52,017 nt of DNA from an uncultured Erwinia sp. (GCA_946221915.1 CAMIKG010000028.1:1-52017); one strand, 5' to 3'. Positions 1-8,348 are shown, counted from the first letter of the stretch. Numbers and translations: made by a program. The notes: generated by a model from the sequence alone, not told the origin.

Positions 1-912
1 CCACAGCGTCATGCCATCGACGCCGCCGGCATGATCAGTTTCAGCCTCTCGTTGACGCTGTTTACCGCAGGAATTCTGCAGGTGAGCGAAGATGGCTGGC
101 AACATCCGCTGGTGCTGAGTTTGCTCGCAGGCGCAGTGCTGGCGGCAGGAGGCTTTATCTGCACTGAGCTGCGTGCGCGTCAGCCAATGCTGGATTTGAC
201 GCTGTTCCGCTATGGCCGCTTTCTGGGTGTCCAGCTGCTGCCGGTTGCCACCTGCTGCTGTTTTGTCGTGCTGTTGGCACTGTTACCAGCGCGTTTTATC
301 GGCGTCGATGGCTTCAGTTCGCTGACCACTGGTCTGCTGATGCTGGCGCTCTCCACGCCGATACTGCTGGTCCCCAGTCTCGCCGTGACGCTGACACGCT
401 GGTTTCCGGCGGGTGTTCTTGCCAGCAGCGGACTGGCGATCGCGGCAGCGGGCCTGTTTCTGCTGAGTCAGACCAGCGGCAGTGATGACCTGCCATTAAC
501 CCTGCTGGCGATGGCGATTATTGGCGCTGGCAGCGGGTTACCATGGGGATTAATGGATGGTTTGTCGATTAGCGTGGTGCCGGAAGATCGTGCTGGCATG
601 GCGACCGGTATTTTCAGCACCATCCGCGTGGCCGGTGAAGGGGTGGCGCTGGCGCTGGTCACCACGGCCTTAACCGGTTTGATCGCCAGCCAGGTAAGCG
701 GCCTGCACCATGGTGATAACGCCCGATTGCTGGCGCATACGCTGGCCAATGGCAATCTGTCGCTGGCGGCGCAACAGCTGGGTGTTAGCGTGGCCCAGCT
801 GCAACTGCTGTGGCAACAGGCTTTTCATCAGCTGCTGTTGTGGCTGATGGTCATCACGCTGATCTGTGCGCTGCTGGTGCAACTCAGTCTGCATCAGAAG
901 CCGCAGCGGTAA
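1..912 (+). CDS. MFS drug exporter, DHA2 (EmrB/QacA) type, C-terminal part
   Basis: The reading frame is open from base 1, so the gene begins left of the window and about 303 C-terminal residues are visible. They are strongly hydrophobic with roughly eight membrane segments. The first residues resemble the mid-protein linker of 14-TM DHA2 exporters, where an 'IDxAGMISFSL' stretch starts a new helix. DHA2 proteins are inner-membrane, proton-driven exporters of drugs and other amphipathic compounds; the substrate cannot be read here. Stop at 910-912. A short perfect hairpin follows at 925-945. Family call fairly sure, specificity unknown. Confidence 0.8.
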   Translation, partial: PQRHAIDAAGMISFSLSLTLFTAGILQVSEDGWQHPLVLSLLAGAVLAAGGFICTELRARQPMLDLTLFRYGRFLGVQLLPVATCCCFVVLLALLPARFIGVDGFSSLTTGLLMLALSTPILLVPSLAVTLTRWFPAGVLASSGLAIAAAGLFLLSQTSGSDDLPLTLLAMAIIGAGSGLPWGLMDGLSISVVPEDRAGMATGIFSTIRVAGEGVALALVTTALTGLIASQVSGLHHGDNARLLAHTLANGNLSLAAQQLGVSVAQLQLLWQQAFHQLLLWLMVITLICALLVQLSLHQKPQR

Positions 913-924
913 ATTTTGCCAGAT

Positions 925-945
925 GGCGGATTGTCACAATCCGCC
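925..945 (+). terminator. Hairpin after the MFS exporter gene
   Basis: A 10-base arm at 925-934 pairs with 936-945 (GGCGGATTGT / ACAATCCGCC) 12 bases after the exporter stop. No clear U-run follows, so it is a candidate transcript end or 3' stabiliser rather than a textbook terminator. Confidence 0.4.
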
Positions 946-1108
946 CGATTAACTACCTTTTGCGCTCGTTTCGCCGCTATTTTACGCCACTAAAGCCGCA
1001 AATCTGACCAGCTGCTACTTTTTTTTCTGAACGCATGTTCAACTTCTTTTGCCATCAAATGATTAGTGGTATTTTTCCTGCCCTGCTTCCTGCTGGAACA
1101 CTTGCCCC

Positions 1109-2269
1109 ATGCCACTCGACGTGTACACCCTCTATATTTGTGAATTCTATGTGCTGAGTTTTGTCAGCATTATCATGGTGTTTGCATGGATTGGCGCGCA
1201 ATATGACCGCGTACTCGGTTTTACCTGCCTCGGTATGGTGCTAACGTTGCTGTCAGTATTTCTCAGCAGCCTGCGCAGTTATGGTTTCCAGTTCCTGCCG
1301 ATCTTTGTCGGCAACATCATGGTGATGCTGGCTTATGGGCTATTGCTAAACGCCTTTCGCAGTTTCTGCAAGAAACCGCTGGGCTATCACTGGGCTTTTG
1401 GCGCCCTGTGCTGGGGTTTGCTGTGCCTGATACCCGATTTCTATCACTCAATGCCGCTGCGTATTGTCATTAGCTGCCTGCTGTGCATTTTCTATACCAG
1501 CGCGCTGATTCTGTTGCTGGCGCAGGCGCGTTCAGAACTGAAAGCCACTTACTGGCCAGCGCAGCTGTTACTGTGGATCCATCTGTTGTTTCATATGGCA
1601 CGCATTTTTCTCGATGGCGGCGTGGCGGCAAGTGAGCATGGCGCGATTGGCGGGTCGACTTTCTCGGTGTATGTGATTCTGGAGTCAATTCTGTTTGTAA
1701 TAGGCGTGACCTTTACCATTCTGGCGATGGTGAATGAACGCAACCAGATCCGCTATAAGCAGGCTTCACTGCGTGACCCGCTGACCGGGGTATGGAACCG
1801 GCGCGCGTTATTTAACCATACTGAACAGCAACTGCGCCGCCGTGCGCAACGCCACCAGCCACTGACGGTGATGCTGTTCGATCTTGATCATTTTAAGAGC
1901 ATCAATGACCGCTTTGGTCATTATCAGGGTGACCAAATTCTGATCGATTTTTGTCAGGTGGTGAGTGCCATTCTGCCTGCAGACAGCCATTTCTCGCGTC
2001 TTGGCGGCGAGGAGTTTGCCGCGGTGCTGACCATTGATGAAAGCACCGCGGCGGCACTGAGTGAAGATATCCGTACCGCAGTGGCGGCATCGTTGCCGGA
2101 TAAGGTCTGTTACTCAGTGAGTATTGGCGTCACCACCACTCATCAGCAGGATATTACCTTTACCGAGTGCATGATTGCGGCGGATAAAGCGCTGTATCGC
2201 GCTAAGGCAAATGGTCGCAACCGTGTGGAAACGTTCAGCACCGAAACGGCTGAAGCGGTATTGATGTGA
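1109..2269 (+). CDS. Membrane-anchored diguanylate cyclase (GGDEF)
   Basis: Predicted to make cyclic di-GMP from two GTP at the inner membrane. Residues 1-205 hold about six hydrophobic helices forming an unrecognised membrane sensor domain. The C-terminal GGDEF domain begins with the usual DPLTG...NRR motif near residue 222 and has an intact GGEEF signature near residues 299-303, so catalysis is expected. The allosteric RxxD inhibitory site normally found just upstream is absent: the aligned residues are P-A-D-S. Product feedback through that site should therefore be lost. Length 386 aa. The gene stands alone, facing ychH. The signal it senses is unknown. Confidence 0.88.
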   Translation: MPLDVYTLYICEFYVLSFVSIIMVFAWIGAQYDRVLGFTCLGMVLTLLSVFLSSLRSYGFQFLPIFVGNIMVMLAYGLLLNAFRSFCKKPLGYHWAFGALCWGLLCLIPDFYHSMPLRIVISCLLCIFYTSALILLLAQARSELKATYWPAQLLLWIHLLFHMARIFLDGGVAASEHGAIGGSTFSVYVILESILFVIGVTFTILAMVNERNQIRYKQASLRDPLTGVWNRRALFNHTEQQLRRRAQRHQPLTVMLFDLDHFKSINDRFGHYQGDQILIDFCQVVSAILPADSHFSRLGGEEFAAVLTIDESTAAALSEDIRTAVAASLPDKVCYSVSIGVTTTHQQDITFTECMIAADKALYRAKANGRNRVETFSTETAEAVLM

Positions 2270-2329
2270 TGCAGGCTGGGATAGATAAATTAGGCCACCG
2301 TAAGCGATAACAAAAACTAATGATGTAGC

Positions 2330-2359
2330 GGCTCTGCCCTGGAGAAACGCGGCAGAGCC
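2330..2359. terminator. Perfect 9-bp hairpin between the convergent dgc-like gene and ychH
   Basis: GGCTCTGCC at 2330-2338 pairs with GGCAGAGCC at 2351-2359, between two convergent genes. There is no strong U-run on either side. Position suggests a shared transcript end. Confidence 0.45.
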
Positions 2360-2404
2360 ATCCTGTTATCACACGGTCCGGAACGGCATTAACCCGCCGT
2401 TCTG

Positions 2405-2692
2405 CTAGTGATGTGAATGGGTATGATGAGAATTACGACGGCAGCGTTTGTCGCCACAGTGGCGCAACCAGTAGTAGCGATCGGCGACTTTTTCCCTGCC
2501 GCTAATGCGTGCCCCCACCAGCCATAACAGCGCACCGAAAAAGATGCCAAAAATGGCGCCATGCGTCAGATACTGAGGAAGGTCGAGTTGCGGCAACTGG
2601 TTTAGGATGGAGTAACCGACGCCAAATACCATGGTCAGTAACCCCAGTACCATCAGGGTATTACCTGCGACGTTCGCGTATTTACGTTTCAT
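2405..2692 (-). CDS. ychH: YchH family stress-induced inner-membrane protein
   Basis: A 95-residue protein with two hydrophobic segments (about residues 12-30 and 45-65) and a basic, His-rich tail. It closely matches remembered E. coli YchH, sharing the MKRK start, the GVGYSILNQLPQ stretch and the DRYxWxRH / KRCRR end. YchH is reported as a stress-induced protein linked to biofilm formation and peroxide or cadmium resistance; its biochemical role is not known. The start is set at 2692 because GGAGGTG lies four bases upstream of that ATG; an in-frame ATG 12 bases earlier lacks such a site. It diverges from pth, as in E. coli. Confidence 0.88.
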   Translation of the reverse strand: MKRKYANVAGNTLMVLGLLTMVFGVGYSILNQLPQLDLPQYLTHGAIFGIFFGALLWLVGARISGREKVADRYYWLRHCGDKRCRRNSHHTHSHH

Positions 2693-2968
2693 AGTCACCT
2701 CCATGAACCTTGATGTCGTGGAATAGCACGAATTGCCTGGTTGACATAAGTTTAGGAAATGACCTGCGGCTGCGTTGCGGGCTGGATCACACTATGCACT
2801 TATTTTTGACATTTCTTTACGTCTAACCGGCTGAATTTATATAGAAAATGTATTATTCAGACACTGAACTATCCCCAAAGTGATCATCTGTTCCGCTGTT
2901 TTGTGTTCTGCGGGTCGGCACAGTACACTAGCGCCTCTGGATTAAGACCTTAGCAGGAACCCATCACT

Positions 2969-3556
2969 GTGAGCACGATTAAACTGATTGTTGGCCTCGC
3001 CAATCCTGGCGCTGAATACGCCGCTACCCGTCATAATGCCGGCGCCTGGTATGTCGATCTGCTGGCGGAGCGCCACAATCAGTCTTTAAAAGAAGAGAGT
3101 AAGTTCTTTGGTTATACCGCAAGGCTCAATATTGCCGGTGAAGATGTGCGTTTGCTGGTGCCGACCACGTTTATGAATCTGAGTGGTAAAGCGGTGGCGG
3201 CGATGGCGACGTTTTACCGCATAGCGCCGGAAGAGATTCTGGTGGCGCATGATGAGCTGGATCTGCCCCCCGGTGTGGCGAAGTTTAAGCAAGGCGGCGG
3301 TCATGGTGGTCATAATGGCCTGAAGGATATTATCAGTAAGCTGGGCAATAACCTGAATTTCCATCGGCTGCGTATTGGTATTGGTCATCCTGGCGATCGC
3401 AATAAAGTGGTTGGCTTTGTGCTGGGTAAACCGCAGGCGGCGGAGCAGAAGCTGATTGATGATGCGGTGGATGAAGCGGCGCGCTGTACTGAGGTGTGGC
3501 TGAAGGAGGATCGCCTTAAGGCGATGAACCGGCTGCATGCGTTTAAGGCGGGCTGA
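2969..3556 (+). CDS. pth: Peptidyl-tRNA hydrolase
   Basis: Cytosolic Pth recycles tRNA by cleaving peptidyl-tRNA released from stalled ribosomes; it is essential in E. coli. Length 195 aa matches the family. The N-terminal GLANPG motif and the catalytic set are visible: N12, H22 (base), N70 in FMNLSGK, D95 in HDELDLPPG and N116 in GGHNGLKD. The start codon is GTG at 2969. In E. coli pth is immediately followed by ychF. Here an oppositely oriented SulP gene and a 480-base repeat-rich gap separate the two, so the local order is rearranged. Confidence 0.97.
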   Translation: MSTIKLIVGLANPGAEYAATRHNAGAWYVDLLAERHNQSLKEESKFFGYTARLNIAGEDVRLLVPTTFMNLSGKAVAAMATFYRIAPEEILVAHDELDLPPGVAKFKQGGGHGGHNGLKDIISKLGNNLNFHRLRIGIGHPGDRNKVVGFVLGKPQAAEQKLIDDAVDEAARCTEVWLKEDRLKAMNRLHAFKAG

Positions 3557-3604
3557 GTTTTATTCTGCTCTGATGAGTCTGGCGGGTCGTTTTTAGTGCG
3601 GTGG

Positions 3605-3668
3605 GCTGTTCAGGGGAATTGCTTTTAGTATGGCGCGCTGTTCAGGGAAGTCGCTTTTTAGTATGCCA
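3605..3668. repeat. Tandem repeat, two 32-base units
   Basis: Units at 3605-3636 and 3637-3668 both start GCTGTTCAGGG and contain CTTTTAGTATG-type sequence. A degraded partial copy (TCGTTTTTAGTGCGG) lies at about 3587-3601. Period 32 bases, read directly. Confidence 0.65.
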
Positions 3669-3702
3669 TCGTGGTCAGCGAGGCCGCTTTGAGTCTGGTT
3701 CC

Positions 3703-3817
3703 CCGCTCAGGGAACACGGTCAGCTCCGCAAAGACGCAAAAGCCGCCATCCATGGCAGCTCGGCCCGCGCCGTCCATGGCGCGGGACGCTTTGCTACGCT
3801 GACCATGTTCCCTGCGC
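3703..3817. repeat. Long multi-stem inverted repeat (intergenic palindromic element)
   Basis: The outer arm 3703-3724 pairs with about 3798-3819 (core GGGAACACGGTCAGC against GCTGACCATGTTCCC). A second stem is GCAAAG (about 3728) against CTTTGC (about 3789). An inner hairpin CCCGCGCC (3764-3771) / GGCGCGGG (3778-3785) has a 6-base loop. The nested stems suggest a folded RNA or single-stranded DNA element such as an interspersed palindromic repeat. It does not match ERIC or classical REP sequences as I know them. Confidence 0.6.
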
Positions 3818-4036
3818 TTTAAGTTTAGACGTTGCTGTCAGGTTTCTGGTTCATGGGGTGCTTTGAACTTTGAAATTTCGACTTCAGAAGCATGATGGCG
3901 TGGTGCACTTTCCTCCACCGACGTGGTTCCCTTCGCCTTAAGTTGAGGTGGTGCTGACAGTTTTCAGGCGCATCAACTCTGACGTTTATGTGTTGCTATC
4001 AGCTTCATTGGGCTTTGTGTTTGTCAGCCCATCAAC

Positions 4037-5518
4037 TCAAACGTCATCCGCCGCCACTTTGTAATCCGGATTATCCAGTTCGTGCATGCAGTAAGGTCCT
4101 GCCTTGCGCAGCAGGCTAATGCAATCCTCACTCAGATGGCGCAAGCGCAGCGTTTTTCCTGCCTGCTGATAACGCGTACTCAGTTTATCGATCGCCTCCA
4201 CGCCGCTGGAGTCCATCACCCGGGTTCGGGCAAAATCGATCACCACGTTTTGCGGATCGTTCTCCGGCGAGAACAGTTCGCCAAACGCTGCGCTGGAACC
4301 GAAGAACAACGGCCCTTCCAGCTGGTACGTCTTCTCGTCACCCTCCTGCTGCTCACGCATGATGGTGATGCGCGCATGCTGCCAGGCGAACACCAGCGCG
4401 GAGATAATCACACCGCAGATGACCGCCATCGCCAGGTCGGTAAAGATGGTGACCAGTGTCACGGCAATCATTACCACTGCATCCGCTTTCGGCATGCGTT
4501 TCAGGCGGCGCAGTGAGCTCCATTCAAAAGTCCGGATACAGACGACAAACATAATCCCCGCCAGCGCCGCTACCGGCAGCAGCGCGATATATTGCGACAG
4601 GCTGACGACAAACAGGATCAGCAGCAGCGCGCCGACCAGGTTCGAGATCCTTCCACGTCCGCCAGAGGTGAAATTGATAATCGACTGGCCAATCATCGCG
4701 CAACCAGCGAAACTGCCAAAGAAGCCACAGATAGTATTACCTACCCCCTGCGCCACACACTCTTTGTTGCCTGCGCCTTTCTGGTTGCCCATTTCATCCA
4801 GCACCGCCATGGTCAGCAGCGATTCAATCAGCCCGACCAGCGCAATAATCACCGAATAAGGCAGCACGATTTTCAGCGTGTCCAGGCTCAGCGGTGCCTC
4901 CGGCAGGTGGAACATCGGCAAATTACCGGCAATATCCGCCAGGTCGCCAACGCGTTTGGTATCCAGGTTGAGGCCAATCGCAATGGCGCTGATGGCAATC
5001 AGCGCCGCCAGCGAACCGGGAATAACTTTGGTGAAGCGAGGAAACAGCCAGACAATCAGCATCGCCAGCGCCACCAGTCCGTACATCACCGGTCCCTGAT
5101 CTTTAATCATCGGCAATTGCGCCAGCATAATCACAATGGCGAGGCCGTTAACAAAACCGAAGATCGCGGGCTGCGGCACCAGGCGGATAAATTTGCCCAG
5201 CCGGAATACGCCAATCGCCACCTGCAACAGGCCCGCGAGAATGGTCGCCAGCAGGACATATTCGTAACCATGCTGCTGAATCAGGCTGATTAACACCACA
5301 ATAATCGAACCCGCCGCTCCCGAAATCATGCCAGGTTTGCCGCCCATCAGCGCCGTCACCAGCCCGAGAATAAACGCGGTATGCAGACCAGTAATCGGCG
5401 ATAACCCTGCCAGTAAAGAGAATGCCGTCGCTTCCGGGATCAGCGCGACAGAGACAACAGCGCCAGCCAGTACATCATTTTTGATGCCGGAGGCCCTGAG
5501 GTTGCTCAGGTTAAACAT
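4037..5518 (-). CDS. SulP family inorganic anion transporter with STAS domain
   Basis: A 493-residue inner-membrane transporter. Residues about 15-390 are a SulP transport domain with many membrane helices, including the family phrase GLHTAFILGLVTALMGG and the NxxCGFFG(S)xAGCAMIGQS region. Residues about 395-490 form a cytosolic STAS domain, with the VMDSSG loop that is typical of STAS. SulP proteins move sulfate, bicarbonate or dicarboxylates. It occupies the place where E. coli has dauA (ychM), but it is shorter and its sequence differs enough from remembered DauA that I do not use that name. Substrate unknown. It stands alone between pth and ychF. Confidence 0.85.
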   Translation of the reverse strand: MFNLSNLRASGIKNDVLAGAVVSVALIPEATAFSLLAGLSPITGLHTAFILGLVTALMGGKPGMISGAAGSIIVVLISLIQQHGYEYVLLATILAGLLQVAIGVFRLGKFIRLVPQPAIFGFVNGLAIVIMLAQLPMIKDQGPVMYGLVALAMLIVWLFPRFTKVIPGSLAALIAISAIAIGLNLDTKRVGDLADIAGNLPMFHLPEAPLSLDTLKIVLPYSVIIALVGLIESLLTMAVLDEMGNQKGAGNKECVAQGVGNTICGFFGSFAGCAMIGQSIINFTSGGRGRISNLVGALLLILFVVSLSQYIALLPVAALAGIMFVVCIRTFEWSSLRRLKRMPKADAVVMIAVTLVTIFTDLAMAVICGVIISALVFAWQHARITIMREQQEGDEKTYQLEGPLFFGSSAAFGELFSPENDPQNVVIDFARTRVMDSSGVEAIDKLSTRYQQAGKTLRLRHLSEDCISLLRKAGPYCMHELDNPDYKVAADDV

Positions 5519-5779
5519 AGTTTTTTCACTTATTTTTTATAACAGCGAGTGCCGCACGACCGGAGAGATCGGGCGCCATAAGGTTGTCATTCAGACAACA
5601 GTGGCAACGGATGTTGCGCAGGCAGGAGAAAACTCAGGGTGGCGTAAGCAGAAACTGATGCATCCGCGGGCTCTCCGGTGGCGAAAATAGGTGTCTAGTA
5701 TGGAAAAATTAGAGAGTGATCACAAGCCTTAACCCGAACGTTAGGGTGAAATCGCCGCCAACCAGGCAATAATTACGTG

Positions 5780-5785
5780 TATAAT
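5780..5785 (+). promoter_or_regulatory. Candidate -10 box of the ychF promoter
   Basis: Perfect TATAAT 75 bases before the ychF start. The -35 region at about 5757-5762 is poor. Transcription would start near 5792 and give a leader of about 70 bases containing the palindrome at 5813-5830. Confidence 0.5.
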
Positions 5786-5812
5786 GCCGGAAGTTTTTCT
5801 ACATCCATATTG

Positions 5813-5830
5813 AGGTATTTTAAAATACCT
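5813..5830 (+). promoter_or_regulatory. 18-base perfect palindrome in the ychF leader
   Basis: AGGTATTTTAAAATACCT is its own reverse complement and lies 30 bases before the ychF ATG, downstream of the predicted -10 box. It may be an RNA stem or a dimer-protein binding site. Confidence 0.5.
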
Positions 5831-5860
5831 TGATTATCAAGCTATTAAGGTGATTCAAAC

Positions 5861-6952
5861 ATGGGATTCAAATGCGGTATCGTGGGCCTGCCTAATGTGG
5901 GTAAATCCACCCTGTTCAATGCGCTGACCAAAGCGGGGATTGAAGCAGCTAACTTCCCGTTCTGCACCATTGAGCCAAATACCGGCGTGGTGCCAATGCC
6001 TGATTCACGTCTCGACCAGCTGGCGGAGATCGTTAAGCCGCAGCGTATTCTGCCAACCACCATGGAATTCGTTGATATCGCCGGTCTGGTGAAAGGCGCC
6101 TCCAAAGGGGAAGGCCTGGGTAACCAGTTCCTGACCAATATCCGTGAAACCGAAGCGATTGGCCACGTTGTGCGCTGCTTCGAGAACGACAACATCATTC
6201 ACGTTGCCGGTAAAGTTGACCCGGCAGAAGATATTGACGTGATCAATACCGAACTGGCGCTGTCGGATCTGGAAACCTGTGAACGCGCCCTGCAGCGCGT
6301 GCAGAAAAAAGCCAAAGGCGGCGATAAAGACGCGAAAGCAGAACAGGCCGCGCTGGAAAAATGTCTGCCGCACCTGGAAAACGCGGGCATGCTGCGTTCC
6401 CTGAAGCTGGATGAAGATGAGAAAGCCGCTATCCGTTACCTGAGCTTCCTGACGCTGAAACCGACCATGTATATCGCCAACGTCAATGAAGATGGCTTCG
6501 AGAATAACCCTTACCTCGACAAAGTGCGTGAAATTGCCGAAAAAGAGGGTTCCGTGGTGGTTGCCGTGTGTGCTGCGGTGGAATCTGATATCGCTGAGCT
6601 GGAAGATGAAGATCGCGCAGAGTTTATGGCTGAGCTGGGTATTGAAGAGCCAGGCCTGAACCGTGTGATCCGCGCCGGTTACGCCCTGCTGAACCTGCAG
6701 ACTTACTTCACTGCGGGCGTGAAAGAAGTGCGTGCATGGACCATCCCGGTGGGGGCGACTGCGCCACAGGCTGCCGGTAAAATCCACACCGACTTCGAGA
6801 AAGGCTTTATCCGCGCGCAGACTATCGCGTTTGAAGACTACATCGCTTACAAGGGCGAACAGGGCGCGAAAGAAGCCGGTAAGATGCGTTCTGAAGGGAA
6901 AGAGTACATCGTTAAAGATGGCGATGTGATGAACTTCCTGTTTAACGTGTGA
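5861..6952 (+). CDS. ychF: Redox-regulated P-loop ATPase YchF (Obg family)
   Basis: A cytosolic translation-associated P-loop protein of the Obg family that prefers ATP over GTP and binds ribosomes; it is a negative factor in oxidative stress responses in E. coli. All 363 residues are present: the P-loop GLPNVGKST at 9-17, the DxxG motif D72-G75, the altered specificity motif NVNE near residue 205 that explains ATP preference, a central helical insert, and a C-terminal TGS domain (about 280-363). The start follows an AAGGTGATT site. Its last codons and terminator are repeated 34 kb away (see the repeats at 6940 and 41394). Confidence 0.97.
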   Translation: MGFKCGIVGLPNVGKSTLFNALTKAGIEAANFPFCTIEPNTGVVPMPDSRLDQLAEIVKPQRILPTTMEFVDIAGLVKGASKGEGLGNQFLTNIRETEAIGHVVRCFENDNIIHVAGKVDPAEDIDVINTELALSDLETCERALQRVQKKAKGGDKDAKAEQAALEKCLPHLENAGMLRSLKLDEDEKAAIRYLSFLTLKPTMYIANVNEDGFENNPYLDKVREIAEKEGSVVVAVCAAVESDIAELEDEDRAEFMAELGIEEPGLNRVIRAGYALLNLQTYFTAGVKEVRAWTIPVGATAPQAAGKIHTDFEKGFIRAQTIAFEDYIAYKGEQGAKEAGKMRSEGKEYIVKDGDVMNFLFNV

Positions 6953-7053
6953 CCCTCCCCCGCCCTGTCACGGGCGTTCATGAACCGTCATGAATGAGCG
7001 TAACGCACTGAAAAGCCACGCATCCGCGTGGCTTTTTTGTTTCATGACCGTTC
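6940..7053. repeat. Direct repeat copy A: ychF 3' end plus terminator
   Basis: 114 bases that begin inside the last codons of ychF (TTT AAC GTG TGA) and run through its terminator. They align without gaps to 41394-41507, with 102 of 114 identical by my count. This copy carries the functional ychF 3' end. Confidence 0.85.
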
Positions 7054-7059
7054 ATGAAC
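6976..7059. repeat. 19-bp inverted repeat flanking the ychF terminator
   Basis: GTTCATGAACCGTCATGAA (6976-6994) and TTCATGACCGTTCATGAAC (7041-7059) are inverted copies matching at 18 of 19 positions, each with two TCATGA-type palindromes. The terminator hairpin sits in the middle. In the copy at 41.4 kb the left arm is kept (41416-41434) but the right arm is degraded. Confidence 0.7.
7011..7038 (+). terminator. ychF rho-independent terminator
   Basis: The stem AAAAGCCACGC / GCGTGGCTTTT has the loop ATCC and is followed by further T bases. The paired A and T runs make it work on either strand. It is duplicated at 41465-41490. Confidence 0.88.
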
Positions 7060-7154
7060 TTTCCTGCCCGTTCACCTAAAAGTGAGTACGGGGGTGTGTC
7101 TATTTTCCTTTTTTCCCTCACATTAAAATATTGTTCTCATCCACAGCCTGTCCA

Positions 7155-8348
7155 TTAAGGTTTGTTATTAACATTTAACTCTCTGATGATGCCCAGCAAC
7201 GCAATGCCCACCGGGACAAGTGAACCCCATAGCACAGCATTCCAGCCATAGTGATTAAGCAGTGCACCCGAAGAAAACGACCCGACGATCATTACGCCGA
7301 ACACCACAAAATCATTCAGTGATTGAACCTGTGTCTTTTCCTCAGGACGGTGATAGTCGATGATTTTCGCCGATGCACCGGTAAAGCCAAAATTCCAGCC
7401 GAGTCCCAGTAAAATCAGCGACAGCCAGTAGTGGAAGACGTCCGTACCGCTGAGACCCGCCAATACAGCACCGGCAGTGATAAGCAAACCGGCCGCGGCG
7501 ATCCGCATGGCACCGAAGCGGTTAATCAGCCTGCCGGTAAAAAAGCCCGGCCCATACATGGCGATCACATGCCACTGAATTCCCAGATTAGACGACTGTT
7601 GGGATATACCGTGCATATGCATTGAAAGGGGGGCGGCGGTCATCAGAAAATTCATCACCATATAGGTCACGGCGCCACTGAATACTGTCCGGATAAAGCC
7701 TGGCTGGCGGACTATCTCCCGCAAAGGGCGTCCCGCGGCTTTTACGGCAGCGACAGGCTCCGTCGTTTTTACCCCCCGGAGTATGATGGCGGAAACGATG
7801 GCGACCAGAGCCTGGCCGATGAAGGTGATGGCGAAAGTATGGGGCGGCCAGAGATTCATTGTCCCTGTCACCAGCATCGGTCCAGTCACACCGGCTAACA
7901 CGCCGCCCCCCATCACCAGGGAAAGGGCCCGAGCGCGGCGCTCCGGCGCGACGCCATCTGTTGCAGCAAAACGGAAGCTGAGCGCCACAGCGGCATACGC
8001 ACCGCCGAGAAATGCGGCCATGCAAAACAGAATAAATGAGCAAGTCACTACTGCCAGTGCCGCGGTCAGGCCGGTAATGGTCCCCGCCGCGGTGCCGACC
8101 ATAAAGGCGGCTTTACGCCCCTTCTTTCGCGCCAGTGAGCCTAACGGCAGGATGCAGACCGCCATCCCCAGCACAAACATGGTGATGGGCAACGTTGCCA
8201 GCGAGCTGCTGGGGGCGATGGCGTTGCCAACAATGGCACCGGTAGCGTAGAAGACCACCGAGTTAGCGCCAGCCAGAGCCTGCGCGGCAGACAGGCGCAT
8301 GATATTTTTATTTTGCTCTGCAACAGGCAGAGTGTGTTCTGCGATCAT
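7155..8348 (-). CDS. MFS transporter (12 TM)
   Basis: A 397-residue major facilitator protein of the inner membrane with about 12 hydrophobic helices. The typical loop 2-3 signature is seen as GSLARKKGRKAA near residue 70. It is the last gene of an operon: its start is four bases after the stop of the zinc dehydrogenase gene. It may therefore export or import the substrate or product of that dehydrogenase and of the SDR further upstream. No substrate can be named. Confidence 0.82.
   Translation of the reverse strand: MIAEHTLPVAEQNKNIMRLSAAQALAGANSVVFYATGAIVGNAIAPSSSLATLPITMFVLGMAVCILPLGSLARKKGRKAAFMVGTAAGTITGLTAALAVVTCSFILFCMAAFLGGAYAAVALSFRFAATDGVAPERRARALSLVMGGGVLAGVTGPMLVTGTMNLWPPHTFAITFIGQALVAIVSAIILRGVKTTEPVAAVKAAGRPLREIVRQPGFIRTVFSGAVTYMVMNFLMTAAPLSMHMHGISQQSSNLGIQWHVIAMYGPGFFTGRLINRFGAMRIAAAGLLITAGAVLAGLSGTDVFHYWLSLILLGLGWNFGFTGASAKIIDYHRPEEKTQVQSLNDFVVFGVMIVGSFSSGALLNHYGWNAVLWGSLVPVGIALLGIIRELNVNNKP

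Larger units (their letters stand above)
3557..4036. other. Gene-free, repeat-rich gap between pth and the SulP gene
   Basis: No convincing gene is seen. The stretch holds a short tandem repeat (3605-3668, with a partial unit before it), a 115-base multi-stem inverted repeat (3703-3817), and degenerate repeats after it (an AAGTTTAGACGTTGCTGTCAG-like phrase near 3820, 3942 and 3983; CATCAACTC at about 3970 and 4028). The short open frames here look like translation of the repeats. Confidence 0.6.
5519..5860. other. Divergent control region between the SulP gene and ychF
   Basis: No gene. It contains an inverted repeat GTTGTC-attca-GACAAC at 5583-5599 (on the SulP side), a TATAAT box at 5780-5785 and an 18-base perfect palindrome at 5813-5830 (both on the ychF side). 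Confidence 0.55.

Noticed and set aside
3601..3822. A 73-codon open frame between pth and the SulP gene
   Set aside because: It runs through the tandem and inverted repeats; its sequence is a translation of repeat DNA with no protein-like pattern.
4037..5518. Naming the SulP gene dauA because of the ychH-pth neighbourhood
   Set aside because: Length (493 versus about 550-560 residues) and sequence differ clearly from remembered DauA; only the family is supported.
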